From Ilex aquifolium (taxonomy: Eukaryota > Streptophyta > Magnoliopsida > Aquifoliales > Aquifoliaceae): DNA of 64,000 bases. The stretch lies in NCBI GenBank assembly GCA_951799425.1, contig OX637391.1, positions 52,237,069 through 52,301,068 of the forward strand. The letters are read 5' to 3'. Of this stretch, positions 36,807 to 50,423 are shown piece after piece (within the stretch, counting starts at the first letter, position 1; every line of letters begins with the position of its first letter). The translations under genes and the position numbers were made by a program. The notes under the pieces were generated by a model. It was not told where the DNA came from, did not search any database, and was given only the letters and a program-made list of their open reading frames with translations.

Positions 36807-38681
36807 TTTGGATGGCTTTTTAGAGAGTTTACAGTGAAGTGTTGTTGGATTGAATTCAATTGTAGAGTAGGAATGGTTTGAGATCAATAAATAAGGACGA
36901 CATGTCCATATGTCACCAAGTAATATGATGTCTTATGAGTATAAACTGGTGGTATGCGACTAGCCAATAGATAGTTGACAAAGTCAGCAATCAATTAAAG
37001 ATGAAACAACACCCAACTTCCATTAACTATTCTATATTAAGACTAAAAGTTCGAGTAGATTAAAAATTATATTTTTTTACGTATTAAAATTTGAGTTGAT
37101 TAAAATTCGATTCGAATTCATAAAAAATATAAATTTTAATTAACTCAAATTTTAATATATAAAAAAGTACATTTTAATCATCTTGAATCGAATTTTAATT
37201 AACACAAATTTTAATAAGTAAGAAAAATATTAATTTTAATCGACTCGAATCAAATTTTAATCGGCACTAATAGCTCAAGTTGAATTTAAATCGGTTCTAA
37301 TTTTAATACGTAAAAAAAAAATTAATAGGCTCAAATTTTAATACATAAAAATAAAATAAAATTTAATTAGCTTAAATTTTAATAACCTCGAATATATATA
37401 AACAAAGAGAGAGAGAGTGTTTCGTAAATGATTAAGTTGCAATTTGTCTCCCCTCCAATTGCCCAAATAATTGGAGGAACCTCCAAATCGCTTTGAATGG
37501 TGAGGATCTTTCTACATCAACATATTCAATTACTTTTGAATCTTAAAATTTGAAGTACTTTACAAGTAAAATAAGATTTGCGACGTAAATAAATCCTCTA
37601 AAAGATAGATGCATGGTAGTGTCACTCCTTCTATACCGATTCCACTACAACCAAATCATTACCGCCATAAAATACTAACATCACTCCAATTACTCCGTGT
37701 TTGAAGACACTATATAATACTTGATCAAAAAAAAAAAACAAAAAAACACACTATAATATCAAAAATCGAACTAATCTTATAATATTTATGTTTTAAATAA
37801 TAATTTATTTTTTAAAATTACACAATTTAAAATTAAAATAAAGAGAGATATGTAAATTAATGAAATTGTTAGATATTTGAGAGTATACTAATTAAATTGT
37901 CTGACATTGAAAATCGTGCAAGCAAAAAAATAAATATTTTTTAGCAGAAAAATATATTTAAGTTAAATCAATCTTAATCATTGTTGTGTTTGTATAAATT
38001 AAGAATTTAAATTCGTAATATTAGATAGATATACCCTTGTGAACTTGAGAAAGTAGGGCATCAACTGTTAGTACTTCAGAGAAATGGCAGCTATGTATGC
38101 ATTTAATGAGCAAAACCACATCAAGCCTCTGACTACATAATACTGGCTGCTCCTAAGAAATAAAAGAAAAAACCATCCTTGGTGATTGCCAAAGTTACCC
38201 AGAAAGCATATGACTAAGTGTGTGAATTACGAATGAAAATATTAGACTCAACACTTTAAAACCTGGTACACTAAACATAGGCATATCCAAATAACATAGT
38301 TAGAACTTATAACTAAAAATCATTATAACCACTATTGAATAACCAAGCACACAAATCACATTTTCCATCTCTAACTAAAAATCATTATAACAAGAAGCAT
38401 TTGAATTCTAGCTATCCTTAAGAAAAAAAGTGGGGTTTTGTCCTTGTTGAACACAGAAAAAGTGATCCTAATTGGAACTTAACAAAGCATTGAAGAGAGA
38501 AGAACAGAAAGAAAATGGAAACGGGGAAAGAAAAAGAAAGCTCATACAAATCACTAAAACACCAATACACAATGTATAGGAAAATCTTACATAACATCGC
38601 TACCGGCAACTGATGACATAACACATTGATGCATGACGAATAGAATACATGGAAAAAGGAGTGTGTCCGGATTTCATCCAG
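36807..38681. other. intergenic with a degenerate AT-rich tandem array
   Basis: From about 37,030 to 37,400 a phrase like TCGAATCAAATTTTAATCGG recurs roughly every 60-70 bp with many changes. The rest is AT-rich and without recognised genes. It holds the 3' flanks of two convergent genes (the RRM-like gene from the left, TON1 from the right). Confidence 0.5.
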
Positions 38682-41600
38682 CTACATCTGGTCTACCCTG
38701 CCATTCTCCTCAGAGATTCCATCCCCAGCAGCATGCCTGCAACCAAATTCATCAAGTATAATTAAAATGTATTCTATATACTATGAACCGGAATTCACAT
38801 TACAAGTCAGTAAGGTGAAAGTAAAACTAGGTAGCCGGCCATTGACAGCATACATGAACTCTAGCATTCTTGGTCAATGTTATATGAGAAAATAGTGAGA
38901 CATGACCATCAACAGACGAACAAAAAAATATCATCGGCTTGATCAGCAAACAGACTTCATGCTATGTGCATGTGCAAGCTTGTCACTGCTTCATTGTTGA
39001 ATTATAGAAGCCAGATCAATGGGAAAAGCAAAAAAAAAATTTAGCATACTTGAGTGAGACAACTCCCCCCCCCCCCCAAAAAAAAAACCAACTCCACTAC
39101 CCATTCAATGAGAAAAAAGCCTCAATCAGGTGACTCGGGTTGTCATTACAACATGAGGTAAAAATTTGGTGGCTTGACAATAAACAAATTGGAGGTGAGA
39201 TCTCTTTGTGAGAAAGGAAGGAGACATCTACTGAAACTAGAAAGAGAAAGCTAAAAGAATTCTCCGCCATTATCACTCTGTTTAAACGACTCAGATTAAA
39301 ACAGGGCATCTCATAAACTCCCCACTACCTACCATGCATTCCTCCAGCTACGTTCTCAAAAACCCTATTACCAATTCCCCCACCCCAAACCCAGAAAACA
39401 CTGAAAACGAAATAAACATGTTAAACCAAATCCACACTATATTTTGAGTAGCATATGCAAAAGTAGTCTCTCTATTGTCTTTATGAATGCTCTACCAACC
39501 TAGTGTCATTTTGAACAAGGGCGTATAGTAGACAGGCATTTATGATCAAATTAAATGGACCTACCTCCAAGGGAAACAAACTCCTTTTTCCAAACTGTGA
39601 AACATAGCATGGTGTTCCAAACTGTGAAACATGGCGTTTGTTGAATAAATTATTCAACGTGACTGGTGAGGCTTGGGTTTGTCCATCTACTGTTGAGAAG
39701 TTGTTGCAGATAAGTTTTGGGACTTTTGGAAAGAAAAAATAAGCAAAGGTACTGTGGAAATGTGTTCGGCACTTCTTTTGTGTGTTATATGATGGAGAGG
39801 AATGCAAGAATTTTCAAAAAGAATGGCTCCACTTTGAATCAAAGCCACCATAAGTTTTACAGGGTTGCCTTTGTCAGATCTTTAACAGAATTGGAAGGTG
39901 GTTCTTCTTTACCCCTTTTTTTTCCTCCTTAACACTTCTCTTTCACATGAATTTTGCTTCTTTTTTTTTTTTTTTGAGGATACCTTGTCCTCAACATTGT
40001 ATTTTGTTCTTGATTTCCTTCTATAATAAAATTCTTCTTTTATCAAATAAAAAGGCTGTGCTGCCATACCAGTGCCGCAAGTTTAAGACTACAGATTAAT
40101 CCACCAAGATCCATGCCTGATTACTTAAGAAACCACTCACTGCCCACTCATTAGCAATTATGCTGCTGCTCAAGTCAAACCTCAGCCCTAAATCAATTTT
40201 AGACAGTAGAGAATCATTTTGTGGTTTTTCTCATTCTATGTCACATGAGAGACGAGAAAGGAAAAAATGGTGAACAGACAGTTGCTGAACTTTTTCTGTA
40301 GGAAATGACTTCACCAAACAAGTTGTAGGTGCAACATATTGACTAGTTCTACGTCACATAAAAGCCCTCCAGCAGGTTTAGGCCTTAAATGTTAAATTGA
40401 GTGTGCTTAAGACATTGCTAAGTTTGGTTGAATTGAACAAACATAAGGTCAAGGATCTCAAGCTCGCTCACTCGCTCTCTCTCAACATAAAACTGCTAGG
40501 CTTATGCTCTCCTAAGAACAAAGACAACTCACTTGAAACTGGGGCAGTATAGTTAATCAGAAAAAGCCACAATACCGACACCCTAACCCAACCCAATATC
40601 CAACAAAAAATGCTCTACACTCCCTAAAATTCACACCTATTATCCACACTCATTGGTCGTATAAAAGCATAAAATCCACAATACAAATTCCAAATTGATT
40701 TACCAATGGACCATCAGATTTGCGGTTGACTAATTCTATGTAGGAGGATAGGCAAAGTAGCTCAAGGAGGAAAGAAACAATGAACTGGGCCAAAACAACC
40801 TCCTGGTAGTACTTTTAAGACCAATCGGAATTCAGACCAGATAAACTGTTATCCAAAATGTGATAGTTCCATGATTTCACTTTTATCAGCAACTAAATCA
40901 AAACTACAAGAATTTTCAATCTTGGGGTGAGAAACAAACCGCCAAGAAGTAGTTAGATTTCGAGCTTTTCTGTCCAACTGAAGATTTTCCAAGGCAGTGG
41001 AAGCACGGATTACATCATCTGGAAGCTCATCACCATCATATCTCCAATTATATTCATCTTTCCTGTAGCCTGAGATGGAGGACCCTGCTCTCCGATCTAC
41101 ATATAAAAGCATATAAGATCACAAGAATTGAAAGCAAGCAGATATTGGGGAGATCAATTTTACTACTTACCAGATGCCTGGGAAGATGGAACCAGCCTGC
41201 AAGAAGAATCCAAAATATTAAAGCTTATTAATAAAAAATGGAAAAGAAAGTGGAGAAAAAACGACAGGAAAAAAACGCTAACTAGTTTCTTGGTTAAGCA
41301 CCTTCCTAGTGGAGGTAAGCCCCCAGCAATAGATGATGAGGAAGGTCTCCTAACGTTCCGAGTTTCTAAATTGGAAGAGGATTCAGTTTCAGGATTCACT
41401 CTCCTCCCAATACCTCTTCCTTGAGATAAATTCTGTCAGAATATAAAGGAACAAAGCAATTAACGGTTAAATTCAACTAAAGAAAAGAAAAAACACAAAC
41501 CAATTTGCTCGGTGGACATAGAACACACATGCTCCAAGGTGAAAAGCATAATTTAACACGACCAGGTTAAAATATGTAAATCAATCGATCGTAAAGCATT

Positions 41601-42120
41601 ATTGTTATATCCCACATTCTTACACACTAAGAACATACAGAACATCACCTCGAAGATAAAAAAAATGTGCCACATCAAAATTAACTTTCATGTAGACGAA
41701 CATATATACACATAAATCTGAAACTAGACAAAAATTATTTGCAAATTAAACAAATCCTTGCATCAAATAGACTGTCAGCCGATGGCACTAGTCTTCATTC
41801 AGCATTCAGCTAAATGTGGGGTCAGATAGGGTAAATTATAGGCATTCTGTCTTTTCTAACTGCTTTCATCCACGGAATTTTTCCTCTCCTCGTCTTGTGA
41901 ATGCATTTGCATTGAAACAACTCACATGCATATTTTCTGGACGATATTGCAAGCTATTCTTATTGATGCCACCATGAAAATGATGAATGCACTTATTCTA
42001 GCATTTCTTATACTCCTATTCATCTGTGTTAACATCTACTTTTGGCCAAGAATCATTCAAAAACAGATATATAAAAGAAAAGCCAAATGTTAATGTTATT
42101 ACCATCATACCTAGTATTCA

Positions 42121-42160
<40 letters not shown>

Positions 42161-45100
42161 TAATAAGGAGGTATCACGGCATGTTGGAGAACACCTAATC
42201 CTCCAGTGCACATTTAGATCCTAATGCCTTAACCCACATGCAGCAGGTTGTTACCACAACAAATCCTGGGCATTGCCCATAGCTAGTTTTCATCATAGAA
42301 CTGATTTGGGATCAGGATGTTTCTAAAACCTTCCATAAACTACCTTGATGTTAACTAGAACAACAGTGTGAAAACTTTCACATCTATGTGAGGCGGGGGT
42401 GCAAGAACCCTATGTGATAAACCTATAAATAATATTCTTATTGTAATTGAGAGGGAACTTTGATGTTGAAATTTATTTTGAAATCAGAATTGGAATATTG
42501 TTCTTTTCTCAATCTTTTTGTTTTCTCTTCTCCATCTGCCAACGGTTCTGTGTCACCTGATAGAAAGGTACACTTCAACTGATCAAAATTAGCAAGAATT
42601 CCTTATTAATTATTCTTATCCAATTCAAAATTTGTTTTAGTACATAAGCACAAAGTAAATTACACTGCAGAAATTAGCAATAGAACTGATCATAAAACAT
42701 AGAAATACATAATCACATTATTCCATGATGGTACCATGCAACACATGAGATCAGTTCAGAATGGATGATATCAGCAATATATAAAATCATACCTCATATT
42801 TCAAGAAGCCTTCAAGGACATCCAAAAGCAAAGGAGCACTGTCTCCATTCCTGTTAAGATCATATCCATTCTTGCTACTAAATTCTTTCAACTCAGATCT
42901 CCAAAAATCCTTTTGCTACATTAAGTGTAAAAAAAAAAGATCCATCATAACCTATGAAAAAGGTGACTTAAAGAACTTAGCAAAGAATGGTTGGACAAAA
43001 ATAGCAGTATCAAATGCAACAAAGAAATTGTTTACATGATTACCAAATTGCACTCTGGCAAATAAACTTTTATTGTGTGATTCAGTTGTGCCCAATCCAA
43101 GTATTCACATATTAGTGAAGTTAGAAGCCTCCCTGCATTTCGCACGTCGAAGTGCGACCAAAGAAGTAAAAAAGCAAAATAGATTAGGATACACAACCAT
43201 ATGAAATTTAAACCACTTTCGAAAAGGCAAGCATTTATGATTTTTAAATGCAATTCAAGAGGCAGGTACGTTGTGAGAGTGTAATTGTGGAGTTTCAAAC
43301 TGGTCCACACTCTTTTCCATTATGGTTAGGAGGGTTTAGCATGAGTCACTCAGTTCTACTTCTTCTTCTTCTAGACAAGCACCCGACTACCTTCAAATTT
43401 TGAGTTTTATTCTAAAACTTTTTACTGATCAAAAAGAAAATTTTGCCAAAACTCTGCACTTTCAAAATGGGTCAAGAAATGCCTTCTGTCCACTGTTTGA
43501 ATCTGTTAAAACCCAATTTTTTCCTATTTGTTGATTAGTAGATAACAAGCAAATATAATACTTCTTACAGGAGGATGAAATCTAATATAAGGGTTGGTAG
43601 ACCTCAAGTTCGAAGCAAGGAAATAAAAGGGATGAGTTAAGATTGAAATGGCTATTTTTGGGACTATATGCACTTGAATTGGATCCAAAGAGCCATAACC
43701 CGATCCCAGGACACAAATTTTTCTTCCACACTAATAACAGATCAGGAAAAAAAAGTAGGGTTGACGTCAAAAACATTCTCATTCAATTCACATGACCCAA
43801 ACTTCCCCTGCTCATTAGAAAACATCTCAAACTCATTTACTGCGTCTACTATTCTAAATCCAGTCACAAATGTCTCCATTACGTTAAAACAAATGCACAA
43901 CCAGCTGAAAAAATTCCATGAAACTTCTCGGTCGGTCAATTTTTTGTTCTAAATGCTTGCTGACAATTATCAAAGATGATAACACTATATCAATAATTGG
44001 TCTTTGATAGCCTCCTGTACTTAACTACCAAAAAAAACCCCTTAATTGAAGTAATACACCCTACACCTAGAAAAGGGGTTATAAGTTTCCTAAGGGAAAA
44101 TGAAAAAACAAAAAAAATCACGCAATTATACGTTGCTTCTACAAGACTAAATGCCAATATTGGCAACATCTAACTCCAGACCTGCAAACCAATGAAAAAT
44201 AAATGGCTTGAGCTGGCTAGGTCACAAGATACCTCCACCGTAGCAAACAAAAAGACAATTATCAGCAAATGAATTCTTATAAATTCAATCCCTTATAGAC
44301 TAATTGTTATCAGGTTGCTGCTCCCCAACCAAGTCTAAATGAATGAAGTTCAAGTTGGGACTTCCGGACTTCCCCTTAGACCACAACAATTCGATCTATA
44401 CAAACTGAATTTCATTGAACAATATTGCTATGAATCAAACCATAGACACTTCTCAGAAATTTATGCCCATGAAACTGAAAAACCCTTTGAAAGAACACAG
44501 CTAGAAATCATTATCCATTTCCAATACAAAAGTCACCATTCAAAAGAAGAAAATGAGAAAATAGATGTGAAGAGGAACCTGAAGGAGAAGCATGCAGTTG
44601 TTTCGCACGATCATTGCAGCTACCCAATAGTGCAGGAGGCAAACCTTCTTCCGTCTCAATTGCCTTATCCTCTTCTTCAATTGCCTCAAATACACTTGCT
44701 CTAAGTTCAGCCTACGTAGAAAATCATGTGTCAACCAACTTTGGCATAGAAACACAAGTTCAGTCATGTTTGTAAACCATATGAAGAGAAGGAATAAACA
44801 AAATTCCAAGGTATTACTTTTTATTGAGTAGATAAAAAGAATGACTTGAGACCACGCAAATCAAACAACACAGAAGAGCATTAATGCATAATTTAGCATC
44901 GTTTCTATTTAACATTCTTAGGGACTCTAATTCCCCAACCCTCACCAAATCAATTAGACGGTAATGCACAGCATTCATTCCTCTCTATACAAAAAGGAGG
45001 AATTAATTGATAAACAACTATTTCACCCATGGTTCGAACTCCTGGCAATTACCATCACAATGCAGCGAAAACAATAGAAAATAGAGCTCCTGTTGTCAAA

Positions 45101-45696
45101 ATAAGTAAAAAATAGAGCCTGCATTGAGGAAATCGTACTCCAACCACTCACCCCCCACCCCTTCCAGAAAGAAAAGAACGAAACAAAATCCGAGGGCTTT
45201 AATTCACGTTTTGCTAATTCTGATCATTAGAAGTCCAACTTCGATAAAATAACTTCAATGACGGCATTATGAGCAAAACCCTAATACTTCAACAAAAATT
45301 GTAGAAACCCTAATATCTAAAAGGTGCTCAGTGACAATTCTTTCTCTTTTACCAACAAGTTCTCCACTTTTTGAACAAGTATTACATGCTCCTCAACAAA
45401 AAATAAACCCCAAAAACCATTTCCTCAAGTGCATCTACAAAATCACACATACACACATATACACTTATAACCACCCGATCCATCAATTGATTACGTCTCA
45501 TTCCACCGATATACCCGTATAAACACAAATACATACACATAACAGCAATCTGGTAAAAAATAAAACGATCAACGAAGAGAATCAAGGAGAGAGAAAACGA
45601 AAGTCATACCCGGATCTTGGCGAGGACGCCCTTCTTTTCTAGGGTACGAGTGACCAGGGTCTTCAGGTCCATCATCTCTCTAGTGTAATCGTCCAT
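38682..45696 (-). CDS. TON1: TONNEAU1 (TON1) cortical microtubule / preprophase band protein
   Basis: Eight coding exons: 45,696-45,610, 44,711-44,579, 43,132-43,044, 42,915-42,793, 41,432-41,302, 41,196-41,171, 41,096-40,940 and 38,736-38,682. All introns are GT-AG and phases agree, giving 266 aa, close to Arabidopsis TON1 (about 260 aa). The N-terminus MDDYTREMMDLKTLVTRTLE is nearly identical to the Arabidopsis protein. The LisH-type motif follows (LLTSLICEYLDWAQLNHTIK). Next come LLLDVLEGFLKYE, a Ser/Arg-rich linker (ETESSSNLETRN) and the conserved VIRASTALENLQLDRK. TON1 is related to the centrosomal protein FOP and works with TRM proteins and a PP2A complex to organise cortical microtubules and the preprophase band. 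The last exon (RHAAGDGISEENGRVDQM) is 2.2 kb downstream and is the least certain part; without splicing, exon 7 would read into another short tail. Confidence 0.93.
39590..40051 (+). mobile_element. L1-type LINE 3' fragment in the last TON1 intron
   Basis: The plus-strand translation shows EAWVCPSTVEKLL and then MMERNARIFKK, the plant L1 pattern near the end of ORF2 (xWVxPxxVxxLL ... WKERNxRIF), in different frames. A 3' UTR-like region with AATAAAATTCTTCTTTTATC and AAATAAAAA follows. 5'-truncated and decayed, opposite to TON1 transcription. Exact left border unknown. Confidence 0.65.
42121..42158. repeat. (TC)n(AC)n microsatellite in TON1 intron 4
   Basis: About twelve TC units followed by seven CA units. 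Confidence 0.9.
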
Positions 45697-46817
45697 CTTT
45701 TTTCTTTCCAGCAGGGGTTTTCTTCTCAGTTCTATCAGCTCACGGAAAAGTCCGCTCTCTCTGTCTCTCTTCAATCTGTTTCGTAGTTCAAGTTCGACAC
45801 CTTTTCCGTTTGGTGAGTGCGGGGGGAGGAGAGAGAAAACAATTGCAAATTACTCCACTCCAAATGTGTGTGTAAAAGCTGTAAATGTCGGGTGGTGCAA
45901 GATGGGTGTAATTATGGTGTAGGTCTCATGACTGATAAATTATGCCACCAAAAGGGTAATTGTCTATCTGATTTTACAGTTGTACCCCTGAAATTCAATT
46001 TCATTTTTGTTGTTATTTATTTCAATTTTCAAATGAAAAAAAAAAATGAGAAGAGTGACGTTAATCTCACCATTTAAATAACTTTTTCCACTCTATCTAA
46101 TTTTAAACTATTAAATTCATCTTATTTATACTCACCCCAAAAATAACTAATTTTTAAGGATTAAAATTTTGTTTCTAAATGATCGAAACATTCGAAACAT
46201 TTCTATTTTCAAGGAGACCGAAACGAATTAGTGATAAAATCGAAATTCTAATATTTTAAGGTGTTTTATAATGTTTTTGAGGTATTTTGTAATATTTCAA
46301 TGTATTTGCGAATTGATTCAATATATTTCAAAGTATTTCAGATATTTTGACCAATATTTTAAAAAATAATTCTTAAAATTTTTATTTTTTTCATTATATG
46401 TCTAAACGGATCAAAACGTTTCTAAAATACGTCGAAAAGTTTCGTTTCCAATGTAACTAAAATAATTCACCGAAACGAAAATTTGATGCTTGCTAATTTC
46501 ACCACATTTATACACAAATCATTAATCAAAAATTTCTCTTATTCACCTAAATACAAACATAATATTAATATGCACCATAAATATTCATAATAAATTTATA
46601 TTTATATTTATACTAATATAAAATGTAAATAAAAATAAAAAATTTTCATTGACTAAAATAACATTAATAAAATAACTATCTTCATTCTGTCATTTGCGTA
46701 TTTAATAGAAGTATTATCTATGTGTATATTTAATAGTGATAAAGATTCTTGATTTTCTGTATTACCCCTCCAACATTTCTAATTATCCATACATGTCAAA
46801 TGCATTTTATTTAATAA
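45697..46817. other. TON1 5' leader/promoter and AT-rich flank
   Basis: A CT-rich stretch (45,755-45,785) lies just upstream of the TON1 start and fits a plant leader. From about 46,170 to 46,490 the words CGAAAC and GTTTCG recur in both orientations, suggesting a decayed palindromic element. No gene seen. Confidence 0.45.
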
Positions 46818-47243
46818 CTAGTTATTGTCTGTGCCTGAAGGCACAGAGTAATAAAAAATAAAAAATAATAAACATATTTGTATTAATATCCAAAATCAAA
46901 TCACAAATATAGAGGAGAGATAAAAAATTTAAGCATCGGTTGAAGTAGTGGTGGTGGTGGCGGTGGTGGCGATGGTGGTGGTGGCGGCGGCGGTGGTGGT
47001 GGGACAGTTTCAAACACTATTATTTTTTTTAATGTACTTATGAGAAATAATTTTTAAAAGTACTTTTAAAAAATCACTCCAAACACACCCTTAGGGGCCT
47101 ATTTTTACTATTAAATTTAGGGTATTAATATTAGCCGTTAGATTAACTTTAAAGTAAAATTTAAAGTGATCTCAACCGCGAATAGCAAAAGTCATTTTGT
47201 TTATCTTTTAAGATTTGAATTGTAAGCTACTTTATTATATAGA
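46818..47243 (-). mobile_element. non-autonomous Helitron 1
   Basis: 426 bp. On the minus strand it starts TCTATATAATAAAGTAGC and ends with hairpin GTGCCTTCAGGCAC, a short spacer and CTAG. These are the canonical Helitron ends (5' TC, 3' hairpin plus CTRR). On the plus strand A precedes the left end. The right end touches Helitron 2 with no base between. A GGT/GGC-rich tract lies inside at 46,946-46,998. No Rep/helicase. Confidence 0.85.
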
Positions 47244-47742
47244 CTAGTTATTGCCTGTGCCTGAAGGCACAAAGTAATAAAAAATGGTAAATAATAAACA
47301 TATTTGTATTCATATCCAAAATCAAATCAAAAACATAGAGGAGACATAAATGAATTTAAACATCAGTTGTAGTGGAGGTGAGAGGAGGTGGTGGTAGGAG
47401 ACAGTGATGGTTGTTGTGGGTGGCAATGACCGTGGTGGGTGTGGTGGTGGTGATGGCGGTGGCGGCGGCGGTGGTGGTGGTAGTGGTAGAGGTAGTGGTG
47501 GAACGGTTTCAAACAATATTTTTTTTTTTAAAGTACTTATGAGAAATAATTTCTAGAAGTACTTTTAAAAAGTCATTCCAAATACACCCTTAGGGACCTA
47601 TTTTTCCTATTAAATTTAAGGTGTTAATATTAGCCGTTAGATTAACTTTAAAGTAAAATTTAAAGCGATCTGAACCGCGAAAAGCAAAAGTCATTTTGTT
47701 TATCTTTTGAAATTTGAATTGTAAGCTACTTTATTATATAGA
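47244..47742 (-). mobile_element. non-autonomous Helitron 2, abutting Helitron 1
   Basis: 499 bp with the same ends as Helitron 1 and closely similar throughout, except for a longer GGT/GGC-rich tract (about 47,370-47,505). The plus-strand base after its right end is T. So the pair 46,818-47,742 as a whole sits between A and T, the Helitron target. Confidence 0.85.
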
Positions 47743-49554
47743 TACTATAATGTCATTTTTAATGTGATAATACTTCTCTCTTTCATTAATGACAACAAAT
47801 AATTTTACATAATAAAAAATAGCACACACCTACACCACCAAAAAAATCCAACGTCTCTCTCTCCCTCCCTCTAGAATACCATATTTGAACTCCACAAAAC
47901 TATTATATATATATACTAGTCATTACCCGTGCCTGAAGGCACTATATAACAAACAAAAAAGTCTTACACAATTGTCAAAATTCAAAAAGAATGGGCCAAA
48001 AATATTCATACAAATTCTTCTTTTAAAATGACTCGAAATATATCGCCGATCATATCCTCCATATTAATAGAACTGTCGTAAAAATATATACAACTCTTCA
48101 AAACAATACCATATATACAAATGCCTCCGAAAAAAAAACAAATATTAACATAATCCATTGAAATTTACAATCTTTAAGTAATAAATACAATTTTTCTCAT
48201 TTATAAGACTCAAGAATTTATCACATTTACCACCACTCAATCCAATAATAGAAAATAATTATAAACTTAATCACCATATTTTCAATCCACCCTATCTCCA
48301 TGTAATATATATCTCAAGCAAAAAAAGAAAAAAATTACTAACATAACACAATTAAATTCACAATCGTTAAGAGATAAATAAAATCAACCAAATCTTACTC
48401 ATTTATAAAACTCAAGAATTTATCACCACTATCACCATTCAACCCCAAATGGCACAACAAAATTATAAATTTAATTAACAAATTTTCAATCCTTCACATA
48501 TAAATATACACAGAAACATACTCTCACACATTTTTTTTTGGCTACCAATAAACCTTCCTAATTAATAACTGCTTTTATTAAAAATATAATAATTCAAGTT
48601 TTTATGATAAAATAATAATAAATTAATATCTAATTAAAAAATAGGGAAAAAAATACGGACTTCCCCTGAGTTTTGACAATATTATGAAGACACCCCCTGA
48701 TATTTTATAAATAACACGGAAATCCCCAAAATTTAAAATTTATTACACAGAGACCCCTTTGTCTCCCTTCCTTCAATATTGCTAACGTAAAGTGATGATT
48801 TTATCCCCAAAAAAATATTATTTTTATAATTGCCTTTCTCCAACTTGAGTACCCAAAAAAATTAAAAATTTAATAAAATAAAATAAGATTTGATTTAGTA
48901 CCCAAAAAATTGATATAATTTAGTACCCCCAAAAAATTGATTGAATGAATTTTAATATTAATTTGATAACAATAAAAATTAATTTGATATTAATTTGACA
49001 AAGTTGAATATAAATTGGACAAAATTAAATGTCAATTTCTGACAAAAATATATATTAATTTACAATTTAAGGTTCATTTCGTGTTTAATATTATTTGTTG
49101 TTGATTAAACCAACATGAAATTGACCTTAAATTCTAAATTTTTTTGTTGTATATAAACTTAAAAATTTGTATTTTAACCCATATAATTTAAATACAGATT
49201 TTTTCATAGCATAGCGTATTCTCACTTACTATATAATTTAATTATTCTTTATTATTTTTACAATCAATTTCAATTTTGACTTCAACTTTGAATATTCATA
49301 AAATTAAAGCAAAGTTAAGTTTAAACAAAAATATATACTTTATACTTGACAATCAAATTCAGCTAAATTCGAATTTTAATCATAATCACGTCAAACCGAT
49401 AATTGAGTAAACCGGTAAAAAATTTTAAAAAATTTTAACACGAACCATTTAATAAACAGGTAACACGGCACGACTCGTTTAACCCATTTATAAAAAAATA
49501 AAAAACAAATATTATTTTAATAAATTTTTACACTCCATTTATTTGCTTCCAACT

Positions 49555-49693
49555 GTACTTTCCTCAATTGAAGGAATTCCAGCCAACAGCTCACGTGAAA
49601 ATCACACCACAAATGTTGGTTAAAATGAGAAGTTCACTACCCTTTTTATAGGCAACTGAAGTCTCCCCTCTCCACTCCTTGTCGATGTGGGAT
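49555..49693 (-). promoter_or_regulatory. snRNA-type promoter: USE plus TATA box, with unidentified downstream RNA
   Basis: On the minus strand ATCCCACATCG (49,693-49,683) matches the plant snRNA upstream sequence element RTCCCACATCG at every position. TATAAAAA (49,650-49,643) follows after 32 bases, the longer spacing that plants use for Pol II snRNA genes (Pol III types have about ten fewer). Transcription would begin near 49,615-49,620 (ACCAACATTTGTGGTG...). The sequence there does not resemble U1, U2, U4, U5, U3, U6, U11 or U12 as I know them. The same word can also occur in short LTR retroelements, so this could be coincidence. Confidence 0.5.
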
Positions 49694-50121
49694 TCAAAGA
49701 AAAGGAACAAAAGGCAATTCAATGCCTCAAGACTCAAAACTTCACTTTCCTACTATTGATATGCTTATTTTTTTTTTTTTAAATGTTTTTTTTATTTTTT
49801 TTTTCTTTACTCATTCATTATTTTATATATATATAATTTATTATTATATTAAATTTATTTAAACGGGTGACAGGTCTCACCCGAATATGACCCGTTTATT
49901 AAACATATGTTAATAAACCTATACTTTGTTAGCGATAATCCTTGTTATTGTACTATTATTTTTTTAATTTTAAATTACGCGTTTGAACTGTTTATTATAT
50001 AAATTGAATTATATATATAGATATAGATATCAATATAGATATATAAATATGACGGCATATGTTAATGAACTTATATTTTTTTTAGAGATAATCCTTATTA
50101 TTAGAGTTTTAATAGATTTTA

Positions 50122-50139
50122 GATATATTTTATTTTTAT

Positions 50140-50174
<35 letters not shown>
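50122..50174. repeat. (TA)n(TG)n microsatellite
   Basis: AT repeats followed by about twelve TG units within Helitron 3. Confidence 0.85.
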
Positions 50175-50423
50175 ATAACTGTCCAAGTCAATCTCTCCCA
50201 TGGTTTGAATGGAAATGAGGAGAGATAAAAAAGAATGTAGTAGAGTCCTGTAAGGATGTAGATATCTCTCCAATGGTTTGAATGGGGATGAGGAGAGATA
50301 AAAGGAATGTAGTAGAGTCCTGTAGGAATGTAGATTAATTAGAATCGTTGGATCAAAAACTTAAAAATGATCTGAGCCGCGAAAAGCTAAAGACAAAGAA
50401 ATCTAGCTACTTTATTATATAGA

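Larger units (their letters stand above)
47916..50423 (-). mobile_element. non-autonomous Helitron 3 (2.5 kb)
   Basis: The left end CTAG is followed by hairpin GTGCCTGAAGGCAC at 47,929-47,942. The right end is GCTACTTTATTATATAGA at 50,423. Near the 5' end it shares GATCTGAGCCGCGAAAAGC with the other copies. An imperfect tandem duplication of about 75-85 bp (AATGTAGTAGAGTCCTGTA) lies at about 50,190-50,335. The interior is mostly AT-rich and contains the snRNA-type promoter described separately. No transposase. Confidence 0.8.

Noticed and set aside
40849-40939. Unspliced C-terminus of TON1 running on past exon 7
   Set aside because: A donor at 40,939 joined to 38,736 restores a family-like end; the read-through tail has no resemblance to TON1.
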